Part shown: piece after piece, positions 47,579 through 57,410 of the stretch
Numbering within the stretch: the stretch's first letter is position 1
Layout: each line of letters opens with the position of its first letter
Assembly: GCF_030036535.1 (NCBI RefSeq)
Contig: NZ_CP080387.1
Span: 2,352,501 to 2,416,500, forward strand
Source of the DNA: Agrobacterium cucumeris
Lineage (GTDB): Bacteria; Pseudomonadota; Alphaproteobacteria; Rhizobiales; Rhizobiaceae
DNA length: 64,000 nt
Reading direction: 5' to 3'
Made by a program: the position numbers and the translations under genes
The notes under the pieces: generated by a model
Databases searched by the model: none
Told to the model about the DNA's origin: nothing
What the model saw: the letters and a program-made list of their open reading frames with translations, nothing else

Positions 47579-48826
47579 GTGACCGATACAAAAAAAATCG
47601 TGGTGCTCCTCAAGGGCTATCCGCGCCTTTCCGAGACTTTCATCGCCCAGGAACTTCTGGGACTTGAAAAGGCCGGACTGAAACTTGAACTCATGTCCAT
47701 GCGCCGGCCGACAGACAAGAAACGTCACCCCGTTCATGACGAAATCCGCGCACCCGTCACCTACCTGCCGGAATATCTGCACGAGGAGCCGCTGCGCGTC
47801 CTGAAAGCGCTGTGGGCCTGCCGCAAGAAGCCGGGCTTCACCAGCGCGCTCCGCCGTTTCTTCAGTGATCTGCCACACGATCTCAGCCGCAACCGTTTCC
47901 GCCGTTTCGGTCAGGCCGCAGTACTCGCGCATGAATGGCCTGTGGATGCCGAGTGGCTGCATGTCCATTTCATCCACACCCCCGCCTCGGTCGCCGCCTA
48001 TACCCATTTGATCACCGGCACACCCTGGACGATTTCCGCCCATGCCAAGGATATCTGGACCTCGAATGATCGCGACCTTGCCGCCAAGCTGCAAAGCGCC
48101 CGCTGGGCCGTGACCTGCACCGCCGGCGGTTTTCAACACTTGCAGACCCTTTCGGGGGAGAAGCAGAACGTGCATCTCAGCTATCACGGGCTCGATCTAA
48201 CCCGTTTTCCGCATTTCGAAACATCGCGACCGGCAAGAGACGGATCGGACGCAGATGATCCGGTTCGGATTTTAAGCGTCGGTCGGGCAGTCAAGAAAAA
48301 AGGCATCGATATTCTGCTGCAGGCGCTGGCCTCGCTGCCGCAAGACATCTATTGGCGTTTCACCCATATCGGTGGCGGCGACGAACTTACGGCACTGAGG
48401 AAACTCGCCGACGAGCTTGGCATCGCCGACAGGATCGTCTGGACCGGCGCCATGGACCAGAAACAAGTGCTGGAAAACTACCGGGAAGCTGATCTCTTCG
48501 CGCTTGCCTGCCGCATTACCAGCGATGGCGACCGTGACGGCCTTCCCAATGTGCTGGTCGAAGCCGCCAGCCAGGCGCTGACCTGCATTTCCACCAATAT
48601 TTCAGGCATTCCGGAATTTTTCGTCTCTGGCGAAAACGGTCTGCTGACGGAACCGGAAAATCCGACCGCCTTCGCGCAGGCTCTGCGCAGCGCGATCACC
48701 GATCCGCAATTGCGCCAGCGTCTGGGCAGTGCCGCCGAGAATCGTGTGCGAACCGCTTTCGACCACCGCACCAGCATTAGCGAGTTGAAGGCTCTGTTCG
48801 AGACCGAGTGGGAAAAAGCACCATGA
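47579..48826 (+). CDS. Glycosyltransferase family 4 (colanic-acid/EPS type)
   Basis: 415 aa. KKIVVLLKGYPRLSETFIAQ is the N-terminal motif of WcaL/EPS-type GT4 enzymes; ILSVGRAVKKKGIDILLQAL and DGDRDGLPNVLVEAASQALT form the donor site. GTG at 47579 is preceded by aaagaga; another GTG at 47531 overlaps the upstream stop (GTGA) and would add 16 residues, so the start is uncertain. Overlaps the next gene by ATGA. Confidence 0.88.
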   Translation: MTDTKKIVVLLKGYPRLSETFIAQELLGLEKAGLKLELMSMRRPTDKKRHPVHDEIRAPVTYLPEYLHEEPLRVLKALWACRKKPGFTSALRRFFSDLPHDLSRNRFRRFGQAAVLAHEWPVDAEWLHVHFIHTPASVAAYTHLITGTPWTISAHAKDIWTSNDRDLAAKLQSARWAVTCTAGGFQHLQTLSGEKQNVHLSYHGLDLTRFPHFETSRPARDGSDADDPVRILSVGRAVKKKGIDILLQALASLPQDIYWRFTHIGGGDELTALRKLADELGIADRIVWTGAMDQKQVLENYREADLFALACRITSDGDRDGLPNVLVEAASQALTCISTNISGIPEFFVSGENGLLTEPENPTAFAQALRSAITDPQLRQRLGSAAENRVRTAFDHRTSISELKALFETEWEKAP

Positions 48827-49974
48827 GTGAACCGGAAAAGCGTCCTTCCGTCTTCTTTTATGTCCAGCATCTTCTGGGCATCGGCCATATCGCCCGCGCC
48901 AGCCGCATTGCCAACGCGCTTCAGGCAGATGGTTTCGATGTCGTTCTGGTGACAGGCGGCACCCCGGTTCCGGGCTTTCCGGGCGAGGGAATCCGCCATG
49001 TCGAGCTACCACCGATCGCCGTCAGCGACGGCAGCTTTTCCGGTCTTGTCGACAGTTCCGGCAAGCCGGTGGACGACGCCTTCAGGAAGCTCAGAACCGA
49101 TATGCTGATTGGCGCCTATCATGGTGCAAAACCCGATATCGTCATCATCGAAGCTTTCCCCTTCGGCCGCAGGCAGGTGCGGTTCGAATTGCTGCCGCTG
49201 CTGGACGAGATCGAGGACAGCGAACCGCGCCCGCTGGTCATGACATCGCTGCGCGACATCCTGCAGGAAAAAACCAAGCCGGGTCGGGACGAAGAAACCG
49301 TGTCACTGGTGAAGAAACATTTCGATGCCGTGCTGGTGCATGGCGATCCGAATTTCGCCCGGCTGGAAGACACCTTCCCCCTTGCTGGCGAGATCAGCCA
49401 GCGCATCGTCTATACCGGCCTTGTTGCCCCGCTTCCACCGCCGCAACCGGCGGAGAAATTCGATATCGTGGTGTCCGCCGGCGGTGGCGCGGTCGGTGCA
49501 GCACTTGTCCGGGCCGCCCTTGAGGCAGCACCACTGCTGGACGGCATCGGGAACTGGTGCCTCGTCACTGGCCCCAACATGCCCCAGGTGGATTTCGACG
49601 CGATTTCGGCTGAGGCACCGGACAATGTCTCTGTCTTCCGTTTCCGCAAGGATTTCGCAAGCCTGCTCGCCGGCGCGCGGCTTTCGGTTTCACAGGCGGG
49701 TTACAACACCGTCTGCGATATTCTTCAGGCCAAATGCCGCTCGCTCCTCATTCCCTTTGCAGCCGGTGGCGAAACCGAACAGAGCGCCCGTGCCGAGCGG
49801 CTCGCGCGGTTGGGGCTCGCGCAGGTTCTGGAGGAAAAGGATATCTCCGCGCAATCCATGGCCGATGCCATCACGGCGGCATTGGCCCTGCCGGGACCGG
49901 ACGCAATCCACCTTGATCTCGATGGGGCGGCCGGTACGGCTAGAGCTTTGCGCCGCCTTTATGATGAGCGCTAA
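48823..49974 (+). CDS. Glycosyltransferase-like protein (COG4671/MurG-like), paralogue 2
   Basis: 383 aa GT-B protein: FFYVQHLLGIGHIARASRIA, then DIVIIEAFPFGRRQVRFELL and SQAGYNTVCDILQAKCRSLL. Same motifs as the 46326 gene. ATG 48823 overlaps the GT4 stop, so it is coupled to it; the short extension to 48808 is inside the GT4 gene. Last gene of the transporter-glycosyltransferase run; overlaps cutC by 35 bp tail to tail. Confidence 0.85.
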   Translation: MSEPEKRPSVFFYVQHLLGIGHIARASRIANALQADGFDVVLVTGGTPVPGFPGEGIRHVELPPIAVSDGSFSGLVDSSGKPVDDAFRKLRTDMLIGAYHGAKPDIVIIEAFPFGRRQVRFELLPLLDEIEDSEPRPLVMTSLRDILQEKTKPGRDEETVSLVKKHFDAVLVHGDPNFARLEDTFPLAGEISQRIVYTGLVAPLPPPQPAEKFDIVVSAGGGAVGAALVRAALEAAPLLDGIGNWCLVTGPNMPQVDFDAISAEAPDNVSVFRFRKDFASLLAGARLSVSQAGYNTVCDILQAKCRSLLIPFAAGGETEQSARAERLARLGLAQVLEEKDISAQSMADAITAALALPGPDAIHLDLDGAAGTARALRRLYDER

Positions 49975-50680
49975 GCATCGCCTTTAATTCGCGAACCGCC
50001 GCCTCATCCGTGCCCTTGCGCCCATCGCCGGTGAAACCGAGCTTCGCCACCCGGCTTTCCGGGTCGTAAAATGGGACGGCAGAACAGGATGCGTGGATTT
50101 CCGTAATCGGAAAGCGATCCAGCAATGCCTGCACGCTCTGCGGACGCACGCCGGCACCCGGCATGATGACAATCCGACCGGCTGCTTTCTCGGATAGATG
50201 CGCCAGCGCCTCTATCCCTTCAAGCGCCGAGCGCGCGCCGCCGGAGGTCAGAATTCTCGGGAAACCAAGCGCGATGGCCGCCTCCAGCGCTTCATCCATA
50301 TTGGGAACGACATCGAAGGCGCGGTGCAGCGTCATATCCAGCCCATCGGCGTGACGGCGCAGTTCCTCGAGCAGAGCGATATCCAGCGAGCCATCGACAA
50401 GCGATGCGCCAAGCACCAGGCCGGAAAGGCCTGCCGCACGTGCCGCGTCGATATCGCGTTTCATCACATCGGCTTCATCGCGCGTGAACACGAAGTCACC
50501 GGCGCGCGGCCTGATCATCACGCTGACGGGCAATCCACAGGACGCCGCCCGTTGCATGAAGCCGGCAGACGGCGTTACACCGCCGCCGGAAAGCGCAGCG
50601 CATAACTCGATCCGATCGGCTCCGCCCCGAACCGCCGCTTCCAGACCGGCCACATCGTCCACGCAAATCTCGAGAATCAT
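49940..50680 (-). CDS. cutC: CutC family protein (TIM barrel)
   Basis: 246 aa. MILEICVDDVAGLEAAVRGG, ADRIELCAALSGGGVTPS and VMIRPRAGDFVFTRDE are the CutC signature; LTLHRAFDVVPN-like (MTLHRAFDVVPNMDEAL) and ILTSGGARSALEGI follow. Once linked to copper homeostasis, but that role is disputed and the sugar-catabolic neighbourhood argues for a metabolic one. ATG 50680 has a tandem aggttagg site; ATG 50695 is less likely. Last gene of the minus-strand RpiR-to-cutC run. Confidence 0.9.
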   Translation of the reverse strand: MILEICVDDVAGLEAAVRGGADRIELCAALSGGGVTPSAGFMQRAASCGLPVSVMIRPRAGDFVFTRDEADVMKRDIDAARAAGLSGLVLGASLVDGSLDIALLEELRRHADGLDMTLHRAFDVVPNMDEALEAAIALGFPRILTSGGARSALEGIEALAHLSEKAAGRIVIMPGAGVRPQSVQALLDRFPITEIHASCSAVPFYDPESRVAKLGFTGDGRKGTDEAAVRELKAMLSAHHKGGAKL

Positions 50681-50758
50681 CCTAACCTCTTTCATTTGAA
50701 CGTGCCCTGTTTACGCACTGGACCATTTGAAAACCGCCACACTTTTGGGTTCGACGCT

Positions 50759-51964
50759 CTACCTGCGGCGACCCATCCCATCAAGCGTGTAGAGCATATA
50801 AACACCGCCAAGACCCACGATGGCCCCCAATATCGAGGTACCCGAATAGGTGGAGACCATCGTTCCCAGAGCAAAAATCAAAGCGCCAAGACCTGCGCCG
50901 AGGAAGATATTGACCGCGATCAGCGAGCTTCCAAGCCCCGGCCGGTCCGCGATCAACTCCTGCAGATAAGTGATGGGGATGCTGATGATGGCAGCAGCCC
51001 CCAGCGCGCTGATGAACGTCTGCGCGTAGATATGCCAGGGTTCAGTCGCAAGCCCCTGCAGAATGAGGTAGGCCGCATAAAGCACCGCTCCCGCCGCTAA
51101 TGTCAGTGTTTGCGGCACCTTCTTTTCGATCCAGCCCCATAAGAGAATGAAGACGATTTCCAGCGCAGCAACGATGCCCGCCACGATGCCGATATCGGCA
51201 ACCGTGCCCTTCGCCTGGCCCGTGATGATGAGCGAACGTATCGAATCATTGAGATGCAGCATCGAGCAGATGAGCGCGATGGCGATGATCCGCAGCAATA
51301 CCCGCCGTGATCCGATTTCCGCAAGCGAGGCACGCAGACCGAAACGCGCTTCCGTATTCACTACCGCCGGCGTGGCGGCCCGGGGCAGGCAGAAGGCGAC
51401 GAGCAGAAAACAGACAAGTGCGCAGAGGCCGGAAAACAGGAAGGCCGTCAGCATATTGCCGGAACTGATGAGAAAAATGCCGACGATGCCCGGCACCAGC
51501 ACCCATGACAGCGAGATTGTCGCCCGCATGATCGAGTTCACGGCAATCATGTCGCCCGTCGAAAGATTGCGGGCATCGGCGCGCACATGCGCGAAGATCA
51601 GCGAGTTCATCGCCCCGAAAATCGGCAGGAGAATGAGCTTCGCGCTCACAAAGGCCGTGGCATTCCCCGCCAGATAAACCAGCATATAACCGCTGACACC
51701 GAACAGCGCGATGAACAGCATGGGTTTGCGATATTCGCCCAGCCTGTCGGCGACAATGCCCATCAGCACGCTGGCGCTGACATTGATGATCGCGGCAAAC
51801 AGCATCAGAAGGGAATAAACGGTGTTGCTGAGCCCGATTTCGCGAATGCCGATGACCGCCTGATAAGGTGCGGTCGCCGCATTCGAAAATCCGAAAAACA
51901 GGATGGCGAGCGCCCCGATGCGGATCGACGGATTGTTGATGACGATGGAAAGAGCCGACGGCAT
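50759..51964 (-). CDS. MFS transporter, sugar-efflux (SetA-like) type
   Basis: 401 aa, twelve predicted TM helices in two halves around a central loop (FCLPRAATPAVVNTEARFG). Features such as MLFAAIINVSASVLMGIVADRLGEYRKPM (loop 2-3 motif, GxxADRxGxxRKP) are MFS-typical. The direction of transport is unclear; SetA-like proteins export sugars. Located between cutC and an M81 gene in the amino-sugar island. Confidence 0.88.
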   Translation of the reverse strand: MPSALSIVINNPSIRIGALAILFFGFSNAATAPYQAVIGIREIGLSNTVYSLLMLFAAIINVSASVLMGIVADRLGEYRKPMLFIALFGVSGYMLVYLAGNATAFVSAKLILLPIFGAMNSLIFAHVRADARNLSTGDMIAVNSIMRATISLSWVLVPGIVGIFLISSGNMLTAFLFSGLCALVCFLLVAFCLPRAATPAVVNTEARFGLRASLAEIGSRRVLLRIIAIALICSMLHLNDSIRSLIITGQAKGTVADIGIVAGIVAALEIVFILLWGWIEKKVPQTLTLAAGAVLYAAYLILQGLATEPWHIYAQTFISALGAAAIISIPITYLQELIADRPGLGSSLIAVNIFLGAGLGALIFALGTMVSTYSGTSILGAIVGLGGVYMLYTLDGMGRRR

Positions 51965-52026
51965 GGATATTCGCCTGAGATGATCCGGCCCCGCCGGATC
52001 GCTGGATAAAAGCTACCGGACCGCTG

Positions 52027-53460
52027 TCATCGCCAGCGGGCCGAAAGAATGGGTTCGGGCATATAATCGAAATGCGGCTTCCATGGGTAAAAATCCCCCT
52101 CCCGGCGACGGTTGGGAAGGTTTTCGATATCCTGATTGATAACGCCTTCCGTCAGCGCCATCAGGTTGGGATTGGCGATCGGCGCAAGCTCCGGCGAAAG
52201 ATAACCCGACTTGACGACCAGCAGCTTCACCACCTTCGGATCAAAACCGAGACGCGTGAAATCCGAAATCATGTGATAGGGCCTGCGTCGCGCCGCCAGA
52301 ATGACGGTGATGCCGCCGATACCTACCACCGCCTGCCGCTGATCCGCAGCGCTGGAATCATCCAATTTCAGGACCTTGGCTTCAACAGTGACCGAAGGGC
52401 TTTGCGGATCGAGACTGCCGCCGATCTTCAGGGAAAGGCTCGCCCCCTCGCCTGCCGCAAAGCAGGCTTCGACCGCCGGTCGGTCGGTTATGCCGCCCAA
52501 GAGAGCACCCTGCCAGTTGCGCGCAATCAGCGCCGCCAGAACATCGGCACGATCGCCGACCCCGCCACCGGTTGGATTGTCGCCTGAGTCAGCGAGAATG
52601 ATCGGGCCGGTAGCCGTCTTTTCTGCAATATCCAGAATGGCCTCGAGCGGCTCGGTCACAGGACCGAAACGAAAATTCTGCCGGGCATCCCAGTAAGATT
52701 GCGCGATTTCGGCCGCAACGGCCTGTGCGGCCTCTCGGTCCGATCCCGTCACCACCGCGCAGGCCGTCGCCCGTGGCTCGTCCGCCCAGACGTAACCAAT
52801 CATGAAATTCGCGTCCCAAATGCCGGGCCGGGTGTCATAGCCCGGCAGAACCTCATAAAGGCTTTTGGCCGGTTCATCTTCGGTGGACGTCTTTTCACCG
52901 GGCAGGAGAACGGGAATTTTCGCCCAAGCCACACCGGGCTTTTCACCCGTTTTCAGGGCCTTGAGCAACATTGTCCAAGCCCGCACCATCGTCTCACGCA
53001 CATCGATATGTGGCGCGGTTCGGTAGCCGGCGAATATATCCAGCTGATCGACGATCGTCTGGCTGACATTGCCATGCAGGTCGTAGCTCGCGGAAATGAT
53101 CACATCCGGCCCGACGACGGCGCGAGCGCTGGAAATCCAGTCCCCTTCTGCGTCATCCATGCCTTCGACATTCATCGCGCCATGCATGGCGAGATAAAGC
53201 CCGTCGAGCGGCGGGCAAGCCTTGAGACGGTCAAGAAACTCCGCCTTGAATGCATCATAAGCCACCCGTGACACCGGACCGCCCGGCACCGCACGAGTGT
53301 GCAGAAGCGGCAGCACGTCCGCCCCGCCTTCGCCGAGAAAATTGAAGTATTCGGCCTCCAGAAGCTCCGTACCGCGAAAGACGCGAAAATCCTGCTCGCC
53401 CATCAGCACCGGCGAGTAGGTGCTGCATTCGGTATGGATTCCACCAACGGCAATACGCAT
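52027..53460 (-). CDS. M81 family metallopeptidase (MlrC-like)
   Basis: 477 aa. MRIAVGGIHTECSTYSPVLM start, YLAMHGAMNVEGMDDAEGDW, DLHGNVSQTIVDQLD and GYRTAPHIDVRETM carry the His/Asp metal ligands of this family; ILADSGDNPTGGGVGD is the second conserved block. The family takes its name from microcystin-degrading MlrC, but most members have unknown substrates and are found in catabolic clusters. 13 bp after the hexosaminidase gene on the same strand. Confidence 0.9.
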   Translation of the reverse strand: MRIAVGGIHTECSTYSPVLMGEQDFRVFRGTELLEAEYFNFLGEGGADVLPLLHTRAVPGGPVSRVAYDAFKAEFLDRLKACPPLDGLYLAMHGAMNVEGMDDAEGDWISSARAVVGPDVIISASYDLHGNVSQTIVDQLDIFAGYRTAPHIDVRETMVRAWTMLLKALKTGEKPGVAWAKIPVLLPGEKTSTEDEPAKSLYEVLPGYDTRPGIWDANFMIGYVWADEPRATACAVVTGSDREAAQAVAAEIAQSYWDARQNFRFGPVTEPLEAILDIAEKTATGPIILADSGDNPTGGGVGDRADVLAALIARNWQGALLGGITDRPAVEACFAAGEGASLSLKIGGSLDPQSPSVTVEAKVLKLDDSSAADQRQAVVGIGGITVILAARRRPYHMISDFTRLGFDPKVVKLLVVKSGYLSPELAPIANPNLMALTEGVINQDIENLPNRRREGDFYPWKPHFDYMPEPILSARWR

Positions 53461-53473
53461 GGCACCTTCCCCC

Positions 53474-55393
53474 TTAATAAACCGGGCTCAAGGGAACAAT
53501 GGCGGAGAACCGCAGCCAGTCCTTCTGCGCCTTCGGCGTCCATGCCGCCTCGGCAATGGCCGGTAGCCTCGGGAAAACCAGATGGTTGAAATAGGCACGA
53601 TTGAGGAAATGTTCCGACCAGATGCAGGCCTGAACACCTTTCATCCGCTCCTTCAATTCCTCGGGAAATTCGCCGACGGCCTCATAGGCATAGGTATGCG
53701 AGGGCGGAACGGTGCCGGCCCAGCTTGCACCCGGCTCCTGCCAGGCTTCATCCTGCACCATGTCGAGATAATAGGCCTGACCCGGTGTCATCACCACGTC
53801 ATAACCCTGTTTTGCAAGCTCAAGACCGACTTCCGGCTTCTGCCAAGCCATCAGCAATGTTCCAGCCGGATCAACACCGCCACCATGGGAAACTTCGTCC
53901 CAGCCGGCAAGCTGGCGGCCACGCTCATGCAGCATCCCCTGAATACGCTTCATGAAATAGGACTGGATGCCGAAGGTGCCATCCAGCCCCTCCTTTTCCA
54001 TCAGCGCCTTCGCAAGCGGCGAGGCCAGCCATGAACCATCCGCAACCTCGTCGCCGCCAATATGGATCAACCGCGACGGGAACAGCTCCACCATCTCGTC
54101 AAATATCTTGCCGAGGAACTCATAGGTCGGCTCGATGGCCGGGTTGAGCGCGTTGTTCGGATATCCCTGCACCGAGCGATAGCTGTCCGGCGCTTCCTGC
54201 CCATCCGTCAGTTCCGGATAGGCGACAAGAGCCGCCGTGCTGTGGCCGGGAATATCAACCTCCGGCACGATTTCGACATTCAACGCGGCCGCGTGGGCAA
54301 CGACCCTGCGGACGTCGTCCTGCGTGTAATAGCCCGAAACCGGCTCAGCCCCGTTGCCAAGCTGCGGCAGAAGCGGTGCATCCGGACCACGGGTCGCACC
54401 CACAGTGGTCAGCAGCGGATAGGCCTTGATTTCGAGACGCCATGCCTCGTCATCCGTCAGGTGCCAATGGAAACGGTTCATGCGCAGCCATGCGAGAATA
54501 TCGATGAGCTGCACGACATCGCCGGTCGGATAAAATTGCCGCGAGACATCCAGATGGCAGCCGCGCCAGCTGTAACGCGGCGCATCGCTGATGCTGCCGG
54601 ACGCCGGGAACCGGAATTTGGGATCGATACGCGCGCCACGCAGCAATTGCGCCAGAACCGTCAGGCCATATTGCAGACCGGCAGCGGCCGAATACTCCAC
54701 GACGACCGCATCTTCGGAGAAGGTGATGCGATACCCTTCCGCTTCCAGCCCGCTATGCTGCTTGAAATGAAGCGGCTTTCCCTCATGAACCGGCGCAAGG
54801 CTGAAGGGCACATGACCGACGGTAAAAAGCCTGCGGAACAGGGAAAGCACGGTTTCCACCGCAAGAACCTCTTCCGTGCTTGCGTCTTCCGTCGGGAAAA
54901 GCGCGACAGGAAAGCCCTCGCCCGGTTCAGCATTGATTTCAGCGGGCCATGGCTGGATGGCGAAAGGCAGATCGAGCTCGCCTTCCGAAAGCAGCACTGG
55001 CGCCGGCTCGCTATGACGCCCATCCAGCATCAAATCGCCGACATCAACGGCGCGATGTGTGCCATCGGCAAGGCTGACATAGGCCGATTTCGCCCCGTCG
55101 GTGCGATGCCGCGCGGGCCTCAGGAGGCCATCGACGGTAAAGCGCCAGGATTTCCCCGCTTCGAGCACGAAGCCGGCTGGTGGCGCAAACTCATGGAAAT
55201 TGGCATTACGGCGCAGATAAACCGCATTGCCGCAAACCGGCTTGTCCACCGTCCGCGTCAGCGAGGTGTAGACGATGCGAAAATCCTTCAGCGGCTCGCG
55301 GGAAAGATTGACCAGCGTGAACGTAAAGCCGCCGGATGCGGACTCTGCGAGCGGATGCCATGAATTTTCGAGACGATAATTTGCGAGCGCCAT
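53474..55393 (-). CDS. Family 20 glycoside hydrolase (beta-N-acetylhexosaminidase)
   Basis: 639 aa. Removes terminal GlcNAc/GalNAc by substrate-assisted catalysis. An N-terminal domain of about 280 residues leads to the catalytic barrel: SWRGCHLDVSRQFYPTGDV, NRFHWHLTDDEAWRLEIKAY, and the catalytic pair Asp448-Glu449 in HIGGDEVADGSW. No signal peptide, so it is probably cytosolic and acts on imported oligosaccharides. ATG 55393 follows aagggga; the upstream extension is the SDR region in another frame. Confidence 0.93.
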   Translation of the reverse strand: MALANYRLENSWHPLAESASGGFTFTLVNLSREPLKDFRIVYTSLTRTVDKPVCGNAVYLRRNANFHEFAPPAGFVLEAGKSWRFTVDGLLRPARHRTDGAKSAYVSLADGTHRAVDVGDLMLDGRHSEPAPVLLSEGELDLPFAIQPWPAEINAEPGEGFPVALFPTEDASTEEVLAVETVLSLFRRLFTVGHVPFSLAPVHEGKPLHFKQHSGLEAEGYRITFSEDAVVVEYSAAAGLQYGLTVLAQLLRGARIDPKFRFPASGSISDAPRYSWRGCHLDVSRQFYPTGDVVQLIDILAWLRMNRFHWHLTDDEAWRLEIKAYPLLTTVGATRGPDAPLLPQLGNGAEPVSGYYTQDDVRRVVAHAAALNVEIVPEVDIPGHSTAALVAYPELTDGQEAPDSYRSVQGYPNNALNPAIEPTYEFLGKIFDEMVELFPSRLIHIGGDEVADGSWLASPLAKALMEKEGLDGTFGIQSYFMKRIQGMLHERGRQLAGWDEVSHGGGVDPAGTLLMAWQKPEVGLELAKQGYDVVMTPGQAYYLDMVQDEAWQEPGASWAGTVPPSHTYAYEAVGEFPEELKERMKGVQACIWSEHFLNRAYFNHLVFPRLPAIAEAAWTPKAQKDWLRFSAIVPLSPVY

Positions 55394-55437
55394 GATGCTC
55401 CCCTTCATTGCGTATTGAGCCCGTGAAAGGGCTTCGA

Positions 55438-56220
55438 TCAGTAGTGTTCGGATTGCGAAAAAGTCCGGGCCAGCGGCGCCTGCCCCGCCGTCAGCCCGCA
55501 ATCAACCGGCAGGCATACGCCGCTGATGGCCTGTGCCTGTGGACCGGCCAGAAACGCGACGGCGCTGGCCACATCTTCGGGCCGCACGATCCGCTGCAGC
55601 GGATACCAGTGCTTCGCCTCCTCGAAGACCTGCGGATTGCTGGCCGCCCGAGCTTCCCAGGCCTGGGTGCGCACGGTTCCGGGCGCCACGGCGTTGGAGC
55701 GGATGCCGAATTTTCCGTATTCGACAGCGATCAACTTCGTCAGATGGATCAGCCCGGCCTTGGCCGCGCTATAGGCCGGATGGCCGAACACCGCCATGCC
55801 GTTGACGGAGGTGATATTGACCACCGACCCTTGTGTCCGCTTCAGCGCTTCCTCAAAAGCCCTGAAGCACAGAAACGGCGCTTCCAGATTGAGGGCATTG
55901 TCCCTGCGCCATATGTCGGCGGTCGTGTCATGCAGGCTGACGGCCCTTGCAGCACCCGCATTGTTGACGAGGGTCGCGACATCGCCCAGTTCCGCAAGCT
56001 CGGCGGCCAGCCGCGCAAGGTCCTGCGGATCGGTGACATCACAGGTCTTCGCGACAAAGCCGGGGCCGGAAAGCTGCGAAAGCGCATTGGACAAGGCGTC
56101 GGCATCGATATCGACCAGCACCACCTTCGCATGACTTTCAGAAAGTGCTGCCGCAATCGCCCGACCAATGTCACCTGCCGCGCCGGTAACGACGGCAAGC
56201 TGGTCTTTCCTGTCCTTCAT
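55438..56220 (-). CDS. Short-chain dehydrogenase/reductase
   Basis: 260 aa classical SDR: TGAAGDIGRAIAAAL cofactor site, LVDIDAD acidic end (NAD preference), NNAGAAR, catalytic Ser in NITSVNG and YSAAKAGLIHL (YxxxK). The C-terminus WEARAASNPQVFEEAKHWYP and CLPVDCGLTAGQ is standard. Probably a sugar or polyol dehydrogenase of this catabolic island. Confidence 0.92.
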   Translation of the reverse strand: MKDRKDQLAVVTGAAGDIGRAIAAALSESHAKVVLVDIDADALSNALSQLSGPGFVAKTCDVTDPQDLARLAAELAELGDVATLVNNAGAARAVSLHDTTADIWRRDNALNLEAPFLCFRAFEEALKRTQGSVVNITSVNGMAVFGHPAYSAAKAGLIHLTKLIAVEYGKFGIRSNAVAPGTVRTQAWEARAASNPQVFEEAKHWYPLQRIVRPEDVASAVAFLAGPQAQAISGVCLPVDCGLTAGQAPLARTFSQSEHY

Positions 56221-56303
56221 CTCCTACCACTCCCTTGAAGCTTTCCAACCCGCCACGGTGCGGGATATCAGGCAATGCAGCCCTGTTTTTTCATTGTCCT
56301 TGC

Positions 56304-57167
56304 TCAGTCACCGAGCAATTGCTTGTCATCCGAATCGCGATGTTCCACGAGCTGCTGCTTGATGTGACGCAGCGTCACCATCGACCTTTGCCGGTGGTGA
56401 TAAGCGGCAAGTGTCGCCAGAATATCGACGGCCGCCAGATAGGCGTAACGCGATGAGGTCGGACGGAAGATGTTGTTTCCCTCGGGCACATTGACGGCCA
56501 CAACGATATCCGCAGCCACGGCAAGCGGCGTGTCACTCTGGGTCAGCGCGATGGTGGTCACCCCCATTTCCCGCGCCAGCCTGAAACACTTCACCAGTTC
56601 CATATTGCGACCGGAAAAGGACGAACCGATGATCACGTCTTCCTTGCGTGCGGCGGCCGTCATCATCAGTTGCATGCTGTGATCGGCACTGGTGGAGACA
56701 CGCAGACCAAGGCGGAACAGCCGGTTCTGGATTTCCGAGGCGATCATCGATGAATTGCCGCCGGCACCGAAGGCATAGATCATGCCGCCATTGGCAATCT
56801 TGATCGCCGCTTTTTCGGCAAGGGCGGGGTCAAGGGTCTTGTGCAGCAGGAAAAGCGCTTCCTGCGCCTTGGCAAGCACCTCCTCGGCAACATCCGACGG
56901 GCCGGTGCTCGATGGTTCCGAGGTGAGATAACGAATGCCCACATAGGCCGTCTTGGCGAGGCTGACCTTGAAATCCGAAAAGCTCAGACAACCCACACGA
57001 CGGCAGAAACGTGTCACCGTCGGCGGAGAAACCTCGGCGCGGGCCGCAAGCTCGATGATCGAGGCATTGACGGCGAATTCGAAGTCCGAAACCAGAATAT
57101 CGGCGATCCGCCGTTCCGATTGCGAGAACTGCCCCCTGTCTTCCTGTATTCTTGCGAAAATATCCAT
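56304..57167 (-). CDS. RpiR/MurR-family regulator (HTH plus SIS)
   Basis: 287 aa. N-terminal HTH_6 domain (SQSERRIADILVSDF, then EVSPPTVTRFCRRVG, recognition helix) and a C-terminal SIS sugar-phosphate-binding domain (GMIYAFGAGGNSSMIA, DVIIGSSFSGRN). Likely senses an amino-sugar phosphate. ATG 57167 (MDIFARIQ) preferred over 57191. First gene of the minus-strand run ending at cutC; divergent from the NTF2-like gene across a 243-bp region with two candidate operators. Confidence 0.93.
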   Translation of the reverse strand: MDIFARIQEDRGQFSQSERRIADILVSDFEFAVNASIIELAARAEVSPPTVTRFCRRVGCLSFSDFKVSLAKTAYVGIRYLTSEPSSTGPSDVAEEVLAKAQEALFLLHKTLDPALAEKAAIKIANGGMIYAFGAGGNSSMIASEIQNRLFRLGLRVSTSADHSMQLMMTAAARKEDVIIGSSFSGRNMELVKCFRLAREMGVTTIALTQSDTPLAVAADIVVAVNVPEGNNIFRPTSSRYAYLAAVDILATLAAYHHRQRSMVTLRHIKQQLVEHRDSDDKQLLGD

Positions 57168-57307
57168 GTTCACCGGTCTCCGTTCCGCCAAAACTTAAGG
57201 CTTGGCCCCGTTACCGATGCATCCTAATCCAAGACGCCCGTCAACCGTGCATACCCATGAATCGACCATCTTCCGTCCCGATGACGACACGCCGAATATC
57301 CTTGATT

Positions 57308-57394
57308 TGAAAATGATTTTCTTTGTTGATTGCGAGATGAGCATATGCCAACAATCTGCGCCAGAGAAATCTCCAAATCCTGAAAATAATTTCA
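57308..57394. promoter_or_regulatory. Two candidate RpiR operators between rpiR-type and NTF2-like genes
   Basis: TGAAAATGATTTTCT (57308-57322) and TGAAAATAATTTCA (57381-57394) are near-palindromes of the form TGAAA-N4/5-TTTCA; a perfect version is at 63646 before the ABC operon. Location on both regulated promoters supports operator function; binding is not shown. Confidence 0.5.
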
Positions 57395-57410
57395 ACAACG
57401 GACCACAACC

